NCBI RefSeq assembly: GCF_901709675.1
Contig: NC_051090.1
Span: 10,859,342 to 10,923,341 of the forward strand
DNA from: Syngnathus acus
Taxonomy: Eukaryota > Chordata > Actinopteri > Syngnathiformes > Syngnathidae
Direction: 5' to 3'
DNA: 64,000 bases
This document shows, piece by piece, positions 1 to 13,400 of the stretch. The position numbers were made by a program, and so were the translations under genes. Within the stretch, counting starts at the first letter, position 1. Every line of letters begins with the position of its first letter. Below the pieces are notes generated by a model. It saw only the letters and a program-made list of their open reading frames with translations. It ran no database searches and was not told the origin of the DNA.

Positions 1-260
1 GGTCGGGTCATACCAAAGACTATAAAAATGGGACCCATTGCCTCCCTGCTTGGCACTCAGCATTAAGGGTTGGAATTGGGGGGTTAGATCACCAAATGAT
101 TCCCGAGCGCGGCACCGCTGCTGCTCACTGCTCCCCTCTCCCCCAGGGGATGGATCAAAATCACACGGGGATGGGTTAAATGCAGAGGACAAATTTCACC
201 ACACCCAGATGTGTGTGTGACGATCATTGGGACTTTGACTTTAACTTTAACTTTAACCCC
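1..260 (+). repeat. tRNA-derived SINE, 5' end cut by window edge
   Basis: This sequence is nearly identical to 34389-34645, where the 5' tRNA-like head (A and B boxes) is also present. The window opens just after the B box. The element ends in a short degenerate tail of GACTTT/AACTTT units at about 229-257. Small ORFs inside it are not genes. Confidence 0.85.
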
Positions 261-540
261 CAACTACAGGTCTTAAGAGAGCAGAGTGCTTCATGTTGCC
301 AAATATTAAGTTTCCGCATATCCTGTAATGGCCCCTCTCTTGTATAGTAAATTTCTGGTTTGATCTCACTATTATTCCGTGTGTTAAAAGTGTTTTGTAA
401 GAGAAGGAGTATTCAAGGACATGCTTATTAGAGTGGCTTTATTGTTTACTGTTTTCAATCATTTGATAGCAATTTGCAAGCCCCCTCCATTCATGTCCTT
501 GTGTTGACTTGACGGTGACTCTCACCCATGGGCGCGCTGG

Positions 541-600
541 GATTGGCTGCGAGGTCTGATGACACACGGGAGGCGCGGGCGCCTGCTATAAAAGCTGCTC
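541..600 (+). promoter_or_regulatory. Core promoter of the first RGS gene
   Basis: An inverted CCAAT box (GATTGG, 541-546) and a TATA box (TATAAAAG, 587-594) stand about 110 bp before the ATG at 701. This spacing predicts a transcription start near 615-625 and a 5' UTR of roughly 80 nt with no intron. Confidence 0.7.
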
Positions 601-700
601 TCTCGGCTGATTTCAGGCACGCAGACGCGGATCCCACGGATATTTGAGCACCGCCCCACACAGGAGAGACGCCAAGCCGCACCGTCTACAGTCCGCTGTT

Positions 701-1724
701 ATGTGTAAAGCACTCGCATCCATGCCCATCTGCTGCTTGGAAAGGTAGGCAAAATGGAGGCATCATCAGCAAGCCATCACAGTTGATTTTCTCTGAGCAG
801 ATAAAATCGCTTTTAGGTTTCACTTGAGCGGCATTGATGACAAATGTGTTCGGCTTGCTGCACTCAAGGTCACATCCAAATGGGTACGAATGTAACCTTC
901 TCAATATTTTCTCCGCAGGGCCAAAGAGCTGAAAGCCAGGCTGGGAAGCCTTTTGCACAAATCCGAGAGGAGTCTGTTCAGCTGTAAAATGGGAAAGAAC
1001 AAGTAAGAGCAATTCTCCCAGCCCCAGCCGTCAACAAGTCTGTGTTTCAATCTGGTCAAGTCTAACGACAAGGCACTGTTTGTTCTAGGCCAACCCTGGA
1101 GGAGTGCATGAGGTGGAAAGGATCATTTGAACAACTCCTGTCGAGCAAATGTAAGGACGTCTTTGCACACGTAATAGCAGTTTTGACATTTTGAGCTGAT
1201 TCAATGTAGTTGTTCAATTTGTAACTGGGTTTTTTCCTCTTTTGGCCCAGATGGACTGTGCGCTTTCACTGCCTTCTTACTATCCGAATTCAGCGAAGAG
1301 AACATTGCGTTCTACTTTGCATGTGAAGATTACAGAAGTACCAAATGTCTCGACGAATTGCCTGCGAAAGCCCACAAAATCTACAACGAATTCATCGGCA
1401 GCGAGGCTCCCCGGGAGGTGAGTCAAATCAAATCTTGTATTTGACGAGGACTTGCGGAGGCCTTATTTGACTTGGTGTTTAATTCCGTCTCACCGTCTTG
1501 GTTTCCAGATTAACATTGACCACGAAACCCGTGACATCACCAGAGCCAACATGAGCTCGCCGTCGCCGCACTGCTTCGACCAGGCGCAGCACAAGGTCTA
1601 CATGCTCATGGCAAAAGACTGCTACCCACGTTTCCTGCGCTCGCCGGCTTTCGGGGATCTGCTGGGTCAAGCCAAGCAAGGCGCCAAGCCCAGCAAACTG
1701 TCCCTGCTGGGGAGGAAGCCCTGA
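701..1724 (+). CDS. R4-family regulator of G-protein signalling, RGS16/RGS8-like
   Basis: Five coding exons: 701-744, 919-1002, 1089-1150, 1251-1417, 1509-1724, all with GT-AG introns, giving 190 aa. RGS proteins accelerate GTP hydrolysis by Gi/Gq alpha subunits at the plasma membrane. The N-terminus (MCKALASMPICCLERAKELK) is the amphipathic, cysteine-containing membrane helix of R4 members. The RGS box runs from about residue 64 (YGLCAFTAFLLSEFSEENI) to about 170 (CYPRFLRSPAFGDLL). The INIDHETRDITR and RSPAFGDL segments resemble RGS16 and RGS8 more than RGS4 or RGS5, so I leave the orthologue open. It is followed 5.4 kb downstream by rgs5 in the same direction with the same exon plan, consistent with tandem duplication. 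Oddity: the RGS box has FYFACEDY where relatives have FW[IL]ACE. The family call is secure; the exact paralogue is not. Confidence 0.9.
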
Positions 1725-2082
1725 GCTGGTGCCGATGAAGCCTGTCCGGCCGCACTGACAAGAAAAGTCTCCCCTTCAATGACCCGCTGGAAAGAGAGCA
1801 CAGGATTCCGTTTCCGCAACTGGAACATCCCTGGATAGCGCTGCGGGGGTCAAGGCAGCTGCTTTGGAATGGCACAAAATAATCAAGACAGAAGATATGG
1901 GAGGAATGCAAAAGCTCTTTTGCGGGGGGGTCTGTTTGTAAGCACTGTTTTTGACAAGAAAAATGGGATATGATGAAGTTTTGTATTTATTGATGTGGAT
2001 TTTGTGCATTTAAAAAGAATCGTGGCCACTCCTCACTAATACATGGCGATTTATATAAAGGTTGTATTTTTACATAACAGAA

Positions 2083-2088
2083 AATAAA
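2083..2088 (+). promoter_or_regulatory. Polyadenylation signal AATAAA
   Basis: This AATAAA lies about 360 bp after the stop codon of the first RGS gene and is the first canonical hexamer downstream. Confidence 0.6.
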
Positions 2089-2100
2089 CCTGACAAACTG

Positions 2101-3316
2101 AACAAGAATGTGTTCCATTTTCTTCTCATCTGTTATATTCACAAAATGCAATTGGATGGAGACCCGAATGTCGTCTTTGGAAATCAAATCTCCCTTCCTG
2201 AGGGGATCCTTCCCAGCATTTGACCATTCCATGATGGAGTCTGCCTCTTGCCCCCAAGTCAGCTGGGATAAGTCCCACCCACAACCCTAATAAGGATGTG
2301 GATGCAAATGGGTGAACGTTGCATCAAAAATTCTATACACAATATTATCTTGTACCCGCGTCACACTCGGTTAAACAAATATTTTAACACAATCACAGGT
2401 GAGCTGGTGTTCCTAATATTATGGCTTCCCTCACAACATCATTTTATATTTCCTCACGACTGTTAAGGGAAAAGAGATTGGTCAATAAATGAGACACGGC
2501 AAAGTATGAAAGTGGTTGAGGCCATTCAAGTGTAACACTAATAATAGCAATAATTGTATGTTGTCTTTCCATGGCGCCCAGCTTGTGTTTTGTTGAGTTG
2601 TGGTGCCCAGGGAACGGTGCGAATGGGAAATACTTTGGCAAACAGGAAGCACAGTGACAAAAGTGACAGCATGGACGTAACAGAGGTTATAAAGTTTGAT
2701 GATAAGCACAGTGACTGTTTGCACTTGCCATCAACTAAGGTAATAAATTGAAAAGAAAAATGGAAGCCAACAACCGTGAAAACTCCAAGGCACTGGAAAA
2801 ACCTTGAAAGCATCGATTAGTTTAGGTTATCTAATTTCTTGTTGCCTTTGATCAGGTTTAGATTCGTTTGGCCGCACTGGGGCTGAATGTCGACTTTGTG
2901 TTTTTAGATGTCGTTGACGGGCATGGGAACAGCTGGCTCGCACGCCTGCGGTATAATCAAACACACAAGAGTTGTTCAGTGGCCGTTTTGAGGCACATAT
3001 TTCTAGAATGCATATCCATGCAAGATAATTAGGTTCGATATAATTATGAAAGCGCCATGCAATTGTTTACACTTTGGAAATTTGACCAATTAAGCGCCCA
3101 TCAAAGTCACAGCTGCATAAATATCTGTTCAACTGACTTACGGTGGGACATTTGGGTTAATTTCTGGACACAAATACGTGTCTGTTTTTCTTTTTTCATA
3201 AATACTTCAAGATCCGCCTGTGTTCGATAGAAACACCAGAGGGCGCTTTAAAGCAGTAAATCACCACGACAATCAAGATCTGTGTGAGTGGAATCGTCAC
3301 TGTATCCTTTGTTTCG
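2101..3316. other. Intergenic, nothing recognised
   Basis: AT-rich sequence with no homology I recognise, no tRNA and no convincing exon. Short ORFs here lack splice context and family motifs. Confidence 0.5.
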
Positions 3317-4120
3317 TCACTTACCTAACTGGGGATGGAGCCGTGGGGTGGGCTGGTAAATTCAGTACAATAAACACAATTCAGCTAAAAACACAATTCA
3401 GCCGAATAATGACTTTATCACGAGTCCCCTGCTCAAAAACACAGAGCAGCATCTCAGACGCTGTGAAACGGACTTTTGTTGAACATCAATGTTCTCGTTA
3501 AAACCTCTTGTGTAATTTTCGTGATTTTTTTATGAATAAAAATTACGATGTGGAGATAAAATAATGTCAGTCTTCTGGATTTATCCTGGACACGCAGGCT
3601 GAGCTGAAGGCGATTTTTGTTTGTTTTGTTCTTGCACCTTCTTGTGGTGAACATCTGATATTGCACTGCCCTTTCATGGGATCTAGTTAACGCATCACCG
3701 TTGACAGGACTGTGCACATGTCACTTACCTAACTGGGGATGGAGCCGTGGGGTGGGCTGGTAAATTCAGTACAATAAACACAATTCAGATAAAAATAAAA
3801 TTCAGCCGAATAATGACTATCACGAGTCCACTGCTCAAAAACACAGAGGAGCATCTCAGACGCTGTGAAACGGACTTTTGTTTAACATCAATGTTCTCGT
3901 TAAAACGTCTTGTGTAATTTTCGTGATTTTTTATGAATAAAAATTATTATGTGGAGATAAAATAATGTCAGTCTTCTGGATTTATCCTGGACACGCAGGC
4001 TGAGCTGAAGGCGATTTTTATTTGTTTTGTTCTTGCACCTTCTTGTGGTGAACATCTGATATTGCACTGCCCTTATATGGGATCTAGTTAACGCATCGCT
4101 GTTGACAGGACTGTGCACAT
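3317..4120. repeat. Two-copy direct tandem duplication, about 401-bp unit
   Basis: Copy 1 (about 3317-3720) and copy 2 (about 3721-4120) begin with TCACTTACCTAACTGGGGAT and end with GACTGTGCACATG. The offset of internal landmarks, such as GTCTTCTGGATTTATCC at 3570 and 3971, is 401 bp. The copies differ by scattered substitutions and short indels, so the duplication looks fairly recent. The content of the unit is unrecognised. Confidence 0.9.
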
Positions 4121-7040
4121 GTGCATTACTACTTTCTTATTTGTCAATGTCGAGGGACACAAAACTATCAAATTGTGCCCTACGTGTGCGTGCATGTGTG
4201 CGTGCATGAGTGTGTGCGTTTTATCCCACAATTTTGTGGGTGCTTGATAGTGGGCGGAGCCTCCTGCAGCACACCTGCGGGGCATGAATATTACCTAGGT
4301 ATTTAGGATGAGGGACGTCGGTCTGCTCTGTTGTGTTCATTTCTTGTGATGCATTTTCATTTTTCATTCATTGTTTTCAATACAGCAGTTCTGATTCTCA
4401 CGTTTGATTACACTTGGAGGTGGAAAGCATTTGCTTTTCCTTTTCTGTATTTGTCTCAAAGCCCAAAGTGGAGTTTTGCCCTATGAGGGGGTGGAAGGTT
4501 TATGAGCACTGTCCTCAAGAAATCTTTCTAGAATGCTGCGAATGCTTTGTGCGGTGGATGCTTCTCGCAAATGATGACGTCGGATGAGACATTCCTCAAG
4601 CGGCTTGCCTCATGATTTACCAAGAGAGCATGAAGCGTGACGTTGATGAGATGTCAAGGCCAAAGTGCAAAGAGATGAAAAGACATCAAAACCTCAGTAA
4701 ATCGAGTCGTATTTAAAAATATATAAAACATGGCAGGACAAAAAATGATGGTTGGCCTGTAAAAAACAAATTGACCTTTGGGACAACCAAGGGCTGTTGT
4801 CTAAAAAGTACCTTCAAATTGTTAAGCTGTCAGCTGGCCTGTGAAAAAGTCAACAAGTAGCGAATGTCCTGTGGACGGGCGGACAAGACAAGCTTTCTGT
4901 ACACAGACTCCAAACATGAAAAAAAAGAACACAGGCTGTGAAATGTGGAAATTTCATTGTTCCTTTTTTTCCAGGTCTGCAAAAATATATTCAATCACAT
5001 TACTAATTATAATTAACCCAATTGAATCTTACATAATGATGATGATGATGAGAAGGCGGAGGATGTGACCTCAGAGGAACTTTGGCTTTCTCCATATTTC
5101 AATATTGGCTTTCCACTTGGGACCCGCATTTGGAACTTTCCCATGCTTAGAGTGTCGTGCTGTTGTCATTCCCTCCTCCAGACACTCTCATATACCCCAC
5201 TCATAGAATTTGCCGCTACCTTCTGTCCTTTCTCTTGGCACTTGCTTGACTTAATTTATTCATCAAAATATAAGACGTTGTGTAATTAAAGTCTGACAAA
5301 TTATCAAGATGTGCCTGCATTGTGATCTTGTAGCGTGATTCCGTTTCCCCAGCAGGCTGAGGATTACACTTGTGGCCATGAGCATGTACTTGTATTTATT
5401 TTTTTCCACTCCACAGAGGGTTTTGTTTATTGAATGCCTCCGCTCAGACTCAACCTCCTCCGCGATTCATCATGTCTGCTACAGCGCTTGCAACTAATCA
5501 AGTGCAAATACTTTGTTCCTGTTACGAAGTATCCTGTGACTCCAGTGTGAACATTCCACATGAACAAATGCCAAGATGAACAAATTTTTAAGCTCCAGAC
5601 TCAGCGTGTCTAATTTTAAATGCAAAAAATGATTGCGGTTGCTGTATTCCGCTTACGTAACAGTGGCCACAAAATTGTATATCAAATTGACCTCTGGTGG
5701 CATTTTTTCTGAATAAAGGATTAACATTTATTTTTCTAAGACCAGATAACTACTAATTGTTTTCTCTACCGTCTTGAATTTGCAATGGCAAAAGCTGTCG
5801 TATATCTGAGCTAAACAGTAGTTGTAGATTTTTCCCTTCCGTTGTGTAAGAAGTTTGATCCAAAAAGCTCTTTCAAATAAACATCTTCATGAAAACAATT
5901 GATGGCGCTGTGGGAAGAGACGTTTAATTTCCTCTTGCGTCGGTGTGGGCTGCAAGCCGTGAGAATCCGGACACTTATTAGTCAGCCGACCTTGTGTCAG
6001 CAATTCAGCAAAGCCATCTTGACCAAAGACATTTTGAGATGGGAATACACGACTAATTCCTGGACGTAAAGCATCACAAAACCGCCTTCATTGAGTTTAT
6101 TGAATATGACGGTGCCATAAAAGTGCCTGGAGGTGATCTGACTCAAACTTTGTCACAAAGGGCAGTGAGACTGGTGAGGGGGGGGGACATGTTTATCTTC
6201 ATGGGCAAATGGGGGAATACTCATTATTCAAGGATGGATGAATGGAAAGACACGCTGGAAAAGAGATGTGCATTCCAGGAAAGCGCCAGCACGAAGCAAA
6301 CGTGTGCTCAACAGTACGACTGCTGTGTTTGCTCAAGCCAATAAAATGGAAAATGTTCAACGAGGTTCGCGACATTTTCAACAATACAAGCAACATAAAT
6401 ACAGGACGACAGAAGCAACATTGCCTTCTACATATGTGGCAAATATAGTTGGCGGCTTATAATTGGAAGTGACACTAATTTGTTTGAATAATATTTATGA
6501 TTGCACATTTCACATCTCAGCAGGCCTCATTCAATGTCTTTCTACTTTTGATTAAATTTGAAGTTGTCGCTTCTTATCGACTGAAGACGCGTGTTTGTAT
6601 ATAAAATGTCGGGAAACAGCTTCTTTCTCAGTCGAGGAGTTTCCCAGAGTGAGCGCTGGGGAAAGGTCAGCCTCTCAGCCTGCTGCCTGCTGAGAGCCTC
6701 TGTGGCCCGAGAACACGAGAAAATAGTCAAGCATTCAGTCAGTTGTCAAATCAGTCGTATTAGAAGAAACTATCACATCATGATTTCAGACTTTTTAGAA
6801 AGAGTTCCTCGGTGGTGAAGGTCTGCCAGAGCTGGACGTGTGTGGCTGTGTTTGGGGATGCTGAATGTGAAGTCCTGCCAAGGTGTTTGCACGTAAACAC
6901 CTGTCCTCCTCTGTCCTCCTCTGTCCCGCTTTGTCCAGACTCTGCCGCCACCAGGGCTGCACACATTCCAGTCTGATTGGCTTCACTTTTGGCCCGCAGC
7001 CCGGAGAGGGGAAGGAGGGTGGAGGGGTTGGGTGGGGGTG
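4121..7040. other. Intergenic between the two + strand RGS genes
   Basis: No gene recognised. It contains a short TG/TGCA-rich tract near 4185-4220 and a (GAT)n stretch near 5036-5051. CT/CCTCTGT repeats appear just upstream of the rgs5 promoter (6900-6930). Confidence 0.5.
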
Positions 7041-7055
7041 TGCTGCATAAAGCCC
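7040..7055 (+). promoter_or_regulatory. rgs5: TATA-like element of rgs5
   Basis: GCATAAAG at about 7044-7051 lies downstream of a G-rich stretch (7008-7040) and about 110 bp before the rgs5 ATG. The spacing matches the TATA-ATG distance of the first RGS gene. Confidence 0.45.
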
Positions 7056-7158
7056 CCTGCATGTTCAAAGCCTGGGCCAGAACGCAAGAAGAACTCTCCT
7101 GCTCACTTTGGACAAAAGCAGTGAAGATTAAAGCAACTTTTTTGACGCTTCTGCAAAA

Positions 7159-10100
7159 ATGTGTAAAGGATTAGCTGCCCTGCCCCAAACTTGCCTTGAA
7201 AGGTAAGACCGACCCACCCGCAAGTTTCACATCATTAGAGCTTCATCTGCTTTCTTTGATTTAGCGCTAAAATGAGAATAATCCAAAGAAGCATCTTGGC
7301 ACCTAAATGTCGGTGTTCCTGCTGAGAGGAAAAAGGTCGTTGTTTTTCCCAGAGAGAAAAATTACCTAACTATGCTTCATATTCCACATATTTATTATTT
7401 TGAGTAATTTTTTAGTGTTGTTTATTCCATGAAATATTTTTTTATCATAGATTTGTGCAGCACAGTGAGCGCTGAAGTTATCAAAAGTTTAAAACGGCAA
7501 GTATTTGTTGGAGAGGTCCGTTTGTGCTTCCTACTGCCGAGGTGCTCTTGAGTAATCTCAAGACGATCAGCACTGTTTACGTGTCCTTTCCACGCCAATA
7601 TCGCTCCCGGCACGTGCGCAATCTGGTTCTGTGTGTACTGTGTGCAACAAAACAAACAGTCTAAATTAGATTTCACCTAGTGTAATGATAATATTAAGTC
7701 TAATAAACACACACAAACAAAAGGCATCTGCACAAGCTGTTAACCTGCGCCTCTGCTTCATGTTTTACAGGGCCAAGGAGATCAAGTCCAAATTGGGAGT
7801 TTTGCTTCAAAAGCCGGAAAATGCAATCGACCTCATCGTTCCCTACCCGGAGAAAAGCGAGAAGAAGCCGGAGAAGCTTCACAAGTAAGCCTTTTCCCCT
7901 CCTCACCTTTGTGTAGCCGACAAGATCAAGTCCTGCTGTGGTTTGCTCGCGTTTGGCTAAGTCGCAAGACCGAACCCAAACCCAAAGCGACTTCTCAAAA
8001 GGCACTATTTCTTAAGTGTTTTTTGCTAAATATTTCTTCTGCGCTTTCAATGTAGCACCTGCATTGTCACTCAGTGCAAATCATTTTGTAAAAAGCAGAG
8101 CTGTTTTCCATTTGCTCATTACAAAATATGAATATCATCCTGCTAAATTTTCCGAACGGTCTCAGAATGGACCTTGTGAGCCCAATTTTCAGCAGCTGTT
8201 TCCACACAAACCCTCTCAGAACAAACACTTGAATGGTCACGTCTCTCAAAGGTTGCAACAAGAAAGCAGCAGCAGCATTTTGTCTTTTGGTTTTGTTTAA
8301 TTTGCACGGCCCATTTCAGAATGTGTTAACAAATGCTTTTGTTTTTTTTTTACAAATCCTGCACTTTTTGTGTGCGCAGACCTTCGTGCGAGGAGGCCTC
8401 CCAGTGGCGTGAGAGTCTGGAGCGAGTCCTGAACAACAACTGTAAGTGCGCTCCCTCCCTTATCAGCTTCACAGGAGCTCAACTCGTTCGTTGAACCAGA
8501 CGTGAAGACTCTTGACTGTTTCAAAAGTTGCTCAAAGATTACACAACATCTGATTTTGGCCATTGCCCAACAGGAAACAATGCCTTGTTGAGGTCTGCTG
8601 TCTGTCTGTCCGTGAGAGTGTTTACAATGACAAGGGTTCCTTTGAATTTGGAGCCCATTAGGCCATAAACAGCCTGCCAAATTTATTTTCATTTTTAGTA
8701 AAGACACTATCATGTGAAAGATTTGAATTGACCAGACACAAATCCTCTTTGTTCTTTTGAAAAAGTTTTACAAACAACTGTTTAATTCAATGTGTTTGTA
8801 TGATATGAGAGGTTGCGAAATGCAAGTAGCCAAGGCGCTTCAACTCGGCAGAAGACCTTTTAAAATATTTCTCTTGCACCGATGGGAGCAGAGAAATCCA
8901 TTTTGTGGAGACGCACGCTCTTGATTTATATGGATTGCTCCGTGGCGGCTGCGTGTGTTACGCTTATGAATTCAGAATTGGAATAGTCCGCCAAGTTCAT
9001 TTCAACTGAATCGCAGCTCCAACATGCGGAAACAACAATAAATAGCCAGATAAAGAATCGAGAAAGAAAAAGAACGTATTCACATATGGCAGTCGGATTT
9101 TTTTGGTGCGTGTGAAGGTTGAATTTGATTGCTTCAGTGCAAGTTTGAGTTGGGGAGAAGTTGACTTAAAGTAGATTTGTTCTGGCCCGTCATGTCTTGG
9201 AGCGCCTGCCAGAGGTCAGCGGGTCCGAGAGGTGACGGCCGAGTCAGCGGCGGGCAGCCCACGATCTTCTCTGCGGTCCTCGGCCCCCTCCGCGGCCGAG
9301 GGTCAGCAGACGTTCGCCACGCAGCAAATGGCTGTCAACCAATTTCACAATCAGCAACCTCAACACATTATTGAGCCTTGTAGAGGTTACAAGTGTGAAC
9401 TTATTTTTTTGTTTGCTTCTACGAGCAGCTTGTCAACGGGCGTGCGTGCACTTCGGCGGCAGCTTGATTGCTGTTTAAAAGCGAGCCATCCATTACGGTG
9501 GTCGAGATGACAGATAAAAGGCGGAGGGGCAAGCAGAAGGCTTATCATGCCCAGCGCAGCCTTGATCAGACAATGGAACCTTTTAAGGGCATTGTGCCCA
9601 ATGACAATGCCGTATAATGAACTGAGTTTGTGTTGCTTCTGGACGACGTTGGGGAAACAAACAGCGTGTATTTCTTTCCAAATTAACTTGTTTGCTTTCG
9701 TGAGTGTCAAACATTCAAAGCTTATCGTGACTAAATTTGCTTGAAACATTGTTTGAACTCGATAGCGATCACGTTTTGCCGGGACCAACACTCGGCTGGG
9801 TCTTTTCCAAGCAAAAGTCATTTAGTGCTCTCACTCCAACAAGTAAGCAAATCATTTGAGATCCAGGATAAGTTTTTGTCGTGTCAAATAAATTCCGTTT
9901 CCCACAAAGATTGAGATGATATGAAGCTAATTGCCACTTCGAAGAAAGGTCACTAAATGGTCAAAGTCGAAAGGGGCCAGGTATTGATTATCGCTAGTAT
10001 GCATGTTAAATATTTTCCTGCCTCTGTCTGTTAGATGGTCTGGCTACTTTCCGTGCCTTCCTGCAGTCTGAGTTCAGTGATGAGAATATCGAGTTCTGGA

Positions 10101-10441
10101 TGGCCTGCAAGGATTTCAAGAAGACCAAGAATCCGGAGAAGATGGCTGCCAAGGCAAAAATGATCTACGAAGACTACATTCAGTCGGAGGGCCCCAAAGA
10201 GGTCAGTCAGGCTTCCCTTCAGATCTCGAGTCACTAAACAACTTGCTGAGTTTGACTCTTTGGTCTCCTGCCACAGGTCAACATTGACCATTTCACCAAG
10301 GATGTGACTCTGAGGAACTTGGTGAATCTTTCTCCCGAAACCTTTGACCTGGCCCAAAAGAGAATCTACGCCTTGATGGAGAAAGACTCCTTCGGTCGTT
10401 TCCTGAGGTCTGAGCAGTACCAGGAGCTCTTGGTCAACTAA
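7159..10441 (+). CDS. rgs5: Regulator of G-protein signalling 5
   Basis: Coding exons 7159-7202, 7771-7884, 8380-8441, 10035-10201, 10277-10441, all GT-AG, giving 183 aa (human RGS5 is 181). RGS5 is a GAP for Gi/Gq alpha subunits, best known from pericytes and vascular smooth muscle. Its N-terminus, [20 protein letters not shown], and the following KLGVLLQKP are nearly the human RGS5 sequence. The RGS box starts at about residue 74 ([19 protein letters not shown]) and ends [18 protein letters not shown]; the VNIDHFTKD segment is RGS5-typical. Cys2 makes it a candidate Cys N-degron protein, as shown for mammalian RGS5. Intron 3 (8442-10034) is the longest. The next gene, rgs4, is convergent about 3.6 kb away, the same RGS4/RGS5 neighbourhood as human 1q23. 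I cannot say whether this is the teleost a or b copy. Confidence 0.95.
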
Positions 10442-13400
10442 AGGCCAGCCCGAGACTGAGCGGCCAGGTGGGGAGGTGGAGAATGGATTTCAATTCGTGT
10501 TTCGCTCTAAAATTCATCAATTAACAATTGAAAATGGAAATTAAGAACAATTCAATGAACTTTTTTAAGTGCTAAAACTCAAGAAAAAAATATTCCAAAT
10601 TGGTACAAAATGAGAGAAAAGTTGAATGAACAATTTGGGTGTAAACAAAAAGCGACGATACTGATATTGAACTCATAAACAAGCGAGCAGCTCAAATCAA
10701 ATTGCCCCGACCGCCAAATTGTATTCCTCTTGGAACAGAACCTTTCATCAAAATCAATATTTAGACAAAGTTGACGCCAATCAACTCTCATGAAAAAGAG
10801 ATTTCCAAATAAGGTCGATCTTTGCGTCCAAACTAGACGTGGATGACAAAACCACATTTTGTAACTCTTCAAAAACAACTTAAGCATACATAAAAAAAAA
10901 TCCCAACGTACCTTACATGGTAGTGAACCTGCTGTTTAGTATTAGTCTTTTCCACTTTCCGTTTTCTCACACACACACACACACACGCTTCTGTCCACCA
11001 AGCTCCTATTTGGGCTCCTGCGAGAGCCTTCCTTGAGATGAGTGCTGGCAAGTTGGCTCAGTGGTCCAACTCCTCGGCTGCCACCAAACTGCAAGTTGCT
11101 TGGCTGGGAAAAGCAGTGGGAGGGCATCTTGGAAGAAGGCAACCGTGTGGCCAGATGGTTTTCTAAAGTATACACAAAGATATTAGCGACCCGAAGTGGT
11201 GTTTGTTTCCCACGCGCTTTTATTTACATTGTACCCAATCCGTTTCTGTGCCCTTACTCACCACACCCGCAAACAGATTTCCGATTCGGATGCTGTCATC
11301 CCTACCGATGCTTTCGATAACATTGTCCAGAGCAAAAAGTAAAACCAAATCTTGATGATAATATAAAAACGTAACTACCATATACTCTTTGCGCTTTAAA
11401 ACTATTTATTCCCTATAAGTTGATCTACGGAGTCATATAAAGTGTGTGATGATACACATGTATGTAATCTTTTTTTTTTTGTATTACCAAAGAAGTAACG
11501 CTGTACTCAACACAATATTATGATTTGCATATTCACCATATTCACCATTTGTCAAGTCCTTTTTGATGTGAGCCGATGGCGCGGATAAGCCAGTCTGTTG
11601 CCAAGGTAACGGGCCAGAATATCGGCCCGAATATGGGCCGTTGAGAAAGATGAATGATGATGTCAACAAATGGTGCATGTACGTCTTGGAGATGAGCACA
11701 TAAATATCAATCTGCATACTACTTGTGAAGATGGATTTATTTGATGTGTAAATATGGATTTGTTGTGGCTAACTTATTCAGGAATACAAAATGACGGCTC
11801 CGTGATTCTTTCAATGGGGAATTGATGGGGCTTTTCTTTATTCTTTTTTTTTTTTTTTTTAAAAGAGTAAACATTCCACTTGTCGTTCTTTGTTTATTTT
11901 GTATCAGTATAAAGGCAGAGCAAATTAAACATGAGCACAGATATACACAACTTGATTTTTTTGAATGGTAATCGATTGGGCCTGCACGTGTGCTTTATCC
12001 GCCTCTAAAATTGCTGTTCAACTTGAAATTGGCATCTTGCGAATTACATTGAATTGTTTTTTTTTGTTTTTGTTCCTAATTGCAACACAGCATTTGCATG
12101 ATGTCATGTTGAAGACATATTTGTTATGTTTCAAGCACAGACTGAGCATAATTAAAAGCAGCTTGCTAAAACCTCGGCATCCCTTTTCTCCTAAAATGGC
12201 GTCAGCCTTAAGGTGATCCCAGCAAATAATATTGAACTAATTGGAGAAGTTAATGATGCTGTCGCACTTAGTATGTGACAAGATGTTCCACTCGATCTTC
12301 ATCTTATTTTTGATGGAAAAATTATGACCTAATCCATTACACTTGCTTCATGAGAATATGTCCCAGTTGTCATTTTTTTCATACTCCATTTGATGAGTGA
12401 ATAACAGAACGGAAACAGATGTGACAGAGAGAGTCTGCCAACACAAACATCGTCGGAGGCTTGCTTGCTCACATCCTTCGTCTTTTCCAAGAAGACGTTG
12501 GAAAATCTCAGATTCCTCCGGGTGTCACAGGGGGGTTAACGACATCGCGAACAACTTGTTTGTTCTACATATCGTGCACATTTAGCCGGAAGAGAGCACG
12601 ATTAAATAGATTTAATTAAATGTAAAAGGGGATGACGTGATCCAGCATTGCCTTTTTGTCAAAAGTTTTTGAGATGATCAAAGTCCGAATGTTACCTCAG
12701 TGGCTCGTTGAAGATGGCAATGACGTCAGCCTCGACACATTGTTGCAGAGGCCTCCGAGCTTTGCAGTAGCAGCCGCCTTTTAGCAAAGACGTCATCTGT
12801 TATTGTGCAGGAGGAAAATAATTTCATGATCATTTCTGTTTGTCATTTGCACCATCGGGTGAGAGACGATTCGAGACAGACGGATGGACGCAACGATGCG
12901 GACTAAATTGCCTTCTGTTCCCGTCAGCTGCTTTGCCGGCTGGCCGGTGAGCAGGAGAACGAATTATCTGATAACATGAAACAGTCAATGGTTGGTGACA
13001 TTTAGTTATTGCAAATTGTGGCACCTCAGTCCCGCAGTGTTTGCCATCAAAGCGAAACGAGAGACACAAAAGAGCTTTGGACACACCAGCTGCACGTAAT
13101 TTGGATGTGTCTGTCTCAGGTCGGTCACGCTGGACACGTGTGGAGCACACAGGTGGCAGCGCGTGTGTGGCCCCCGAGCGTACGTGCTGCCTTGCACGGA
13201 TGATTACATTAAACGGGCCAGATCCTGTCGGGATTTCATTAGCGGCTTGATGCTGGGGAGGCAAAAGAGAACATCCAGTGATAAGCCAGTTAATGTTGGA
13301 TCGTGCTCTGCCGCTCTGTGGCCGATCAAGCATTATCTAAGAGAGCTGCCGGCAAACAAGAAACAAGAAGCACATGGTGTGCTTTCTGTTCTGTGTCTTC

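Noticed and set aside
12830-13333. Minus-strand 167-aa ORF between rgs5 and rgs4
   Set aside because: No recognisable domain, no splice context, overlapping ORFs on the other strand; consistent with chance.
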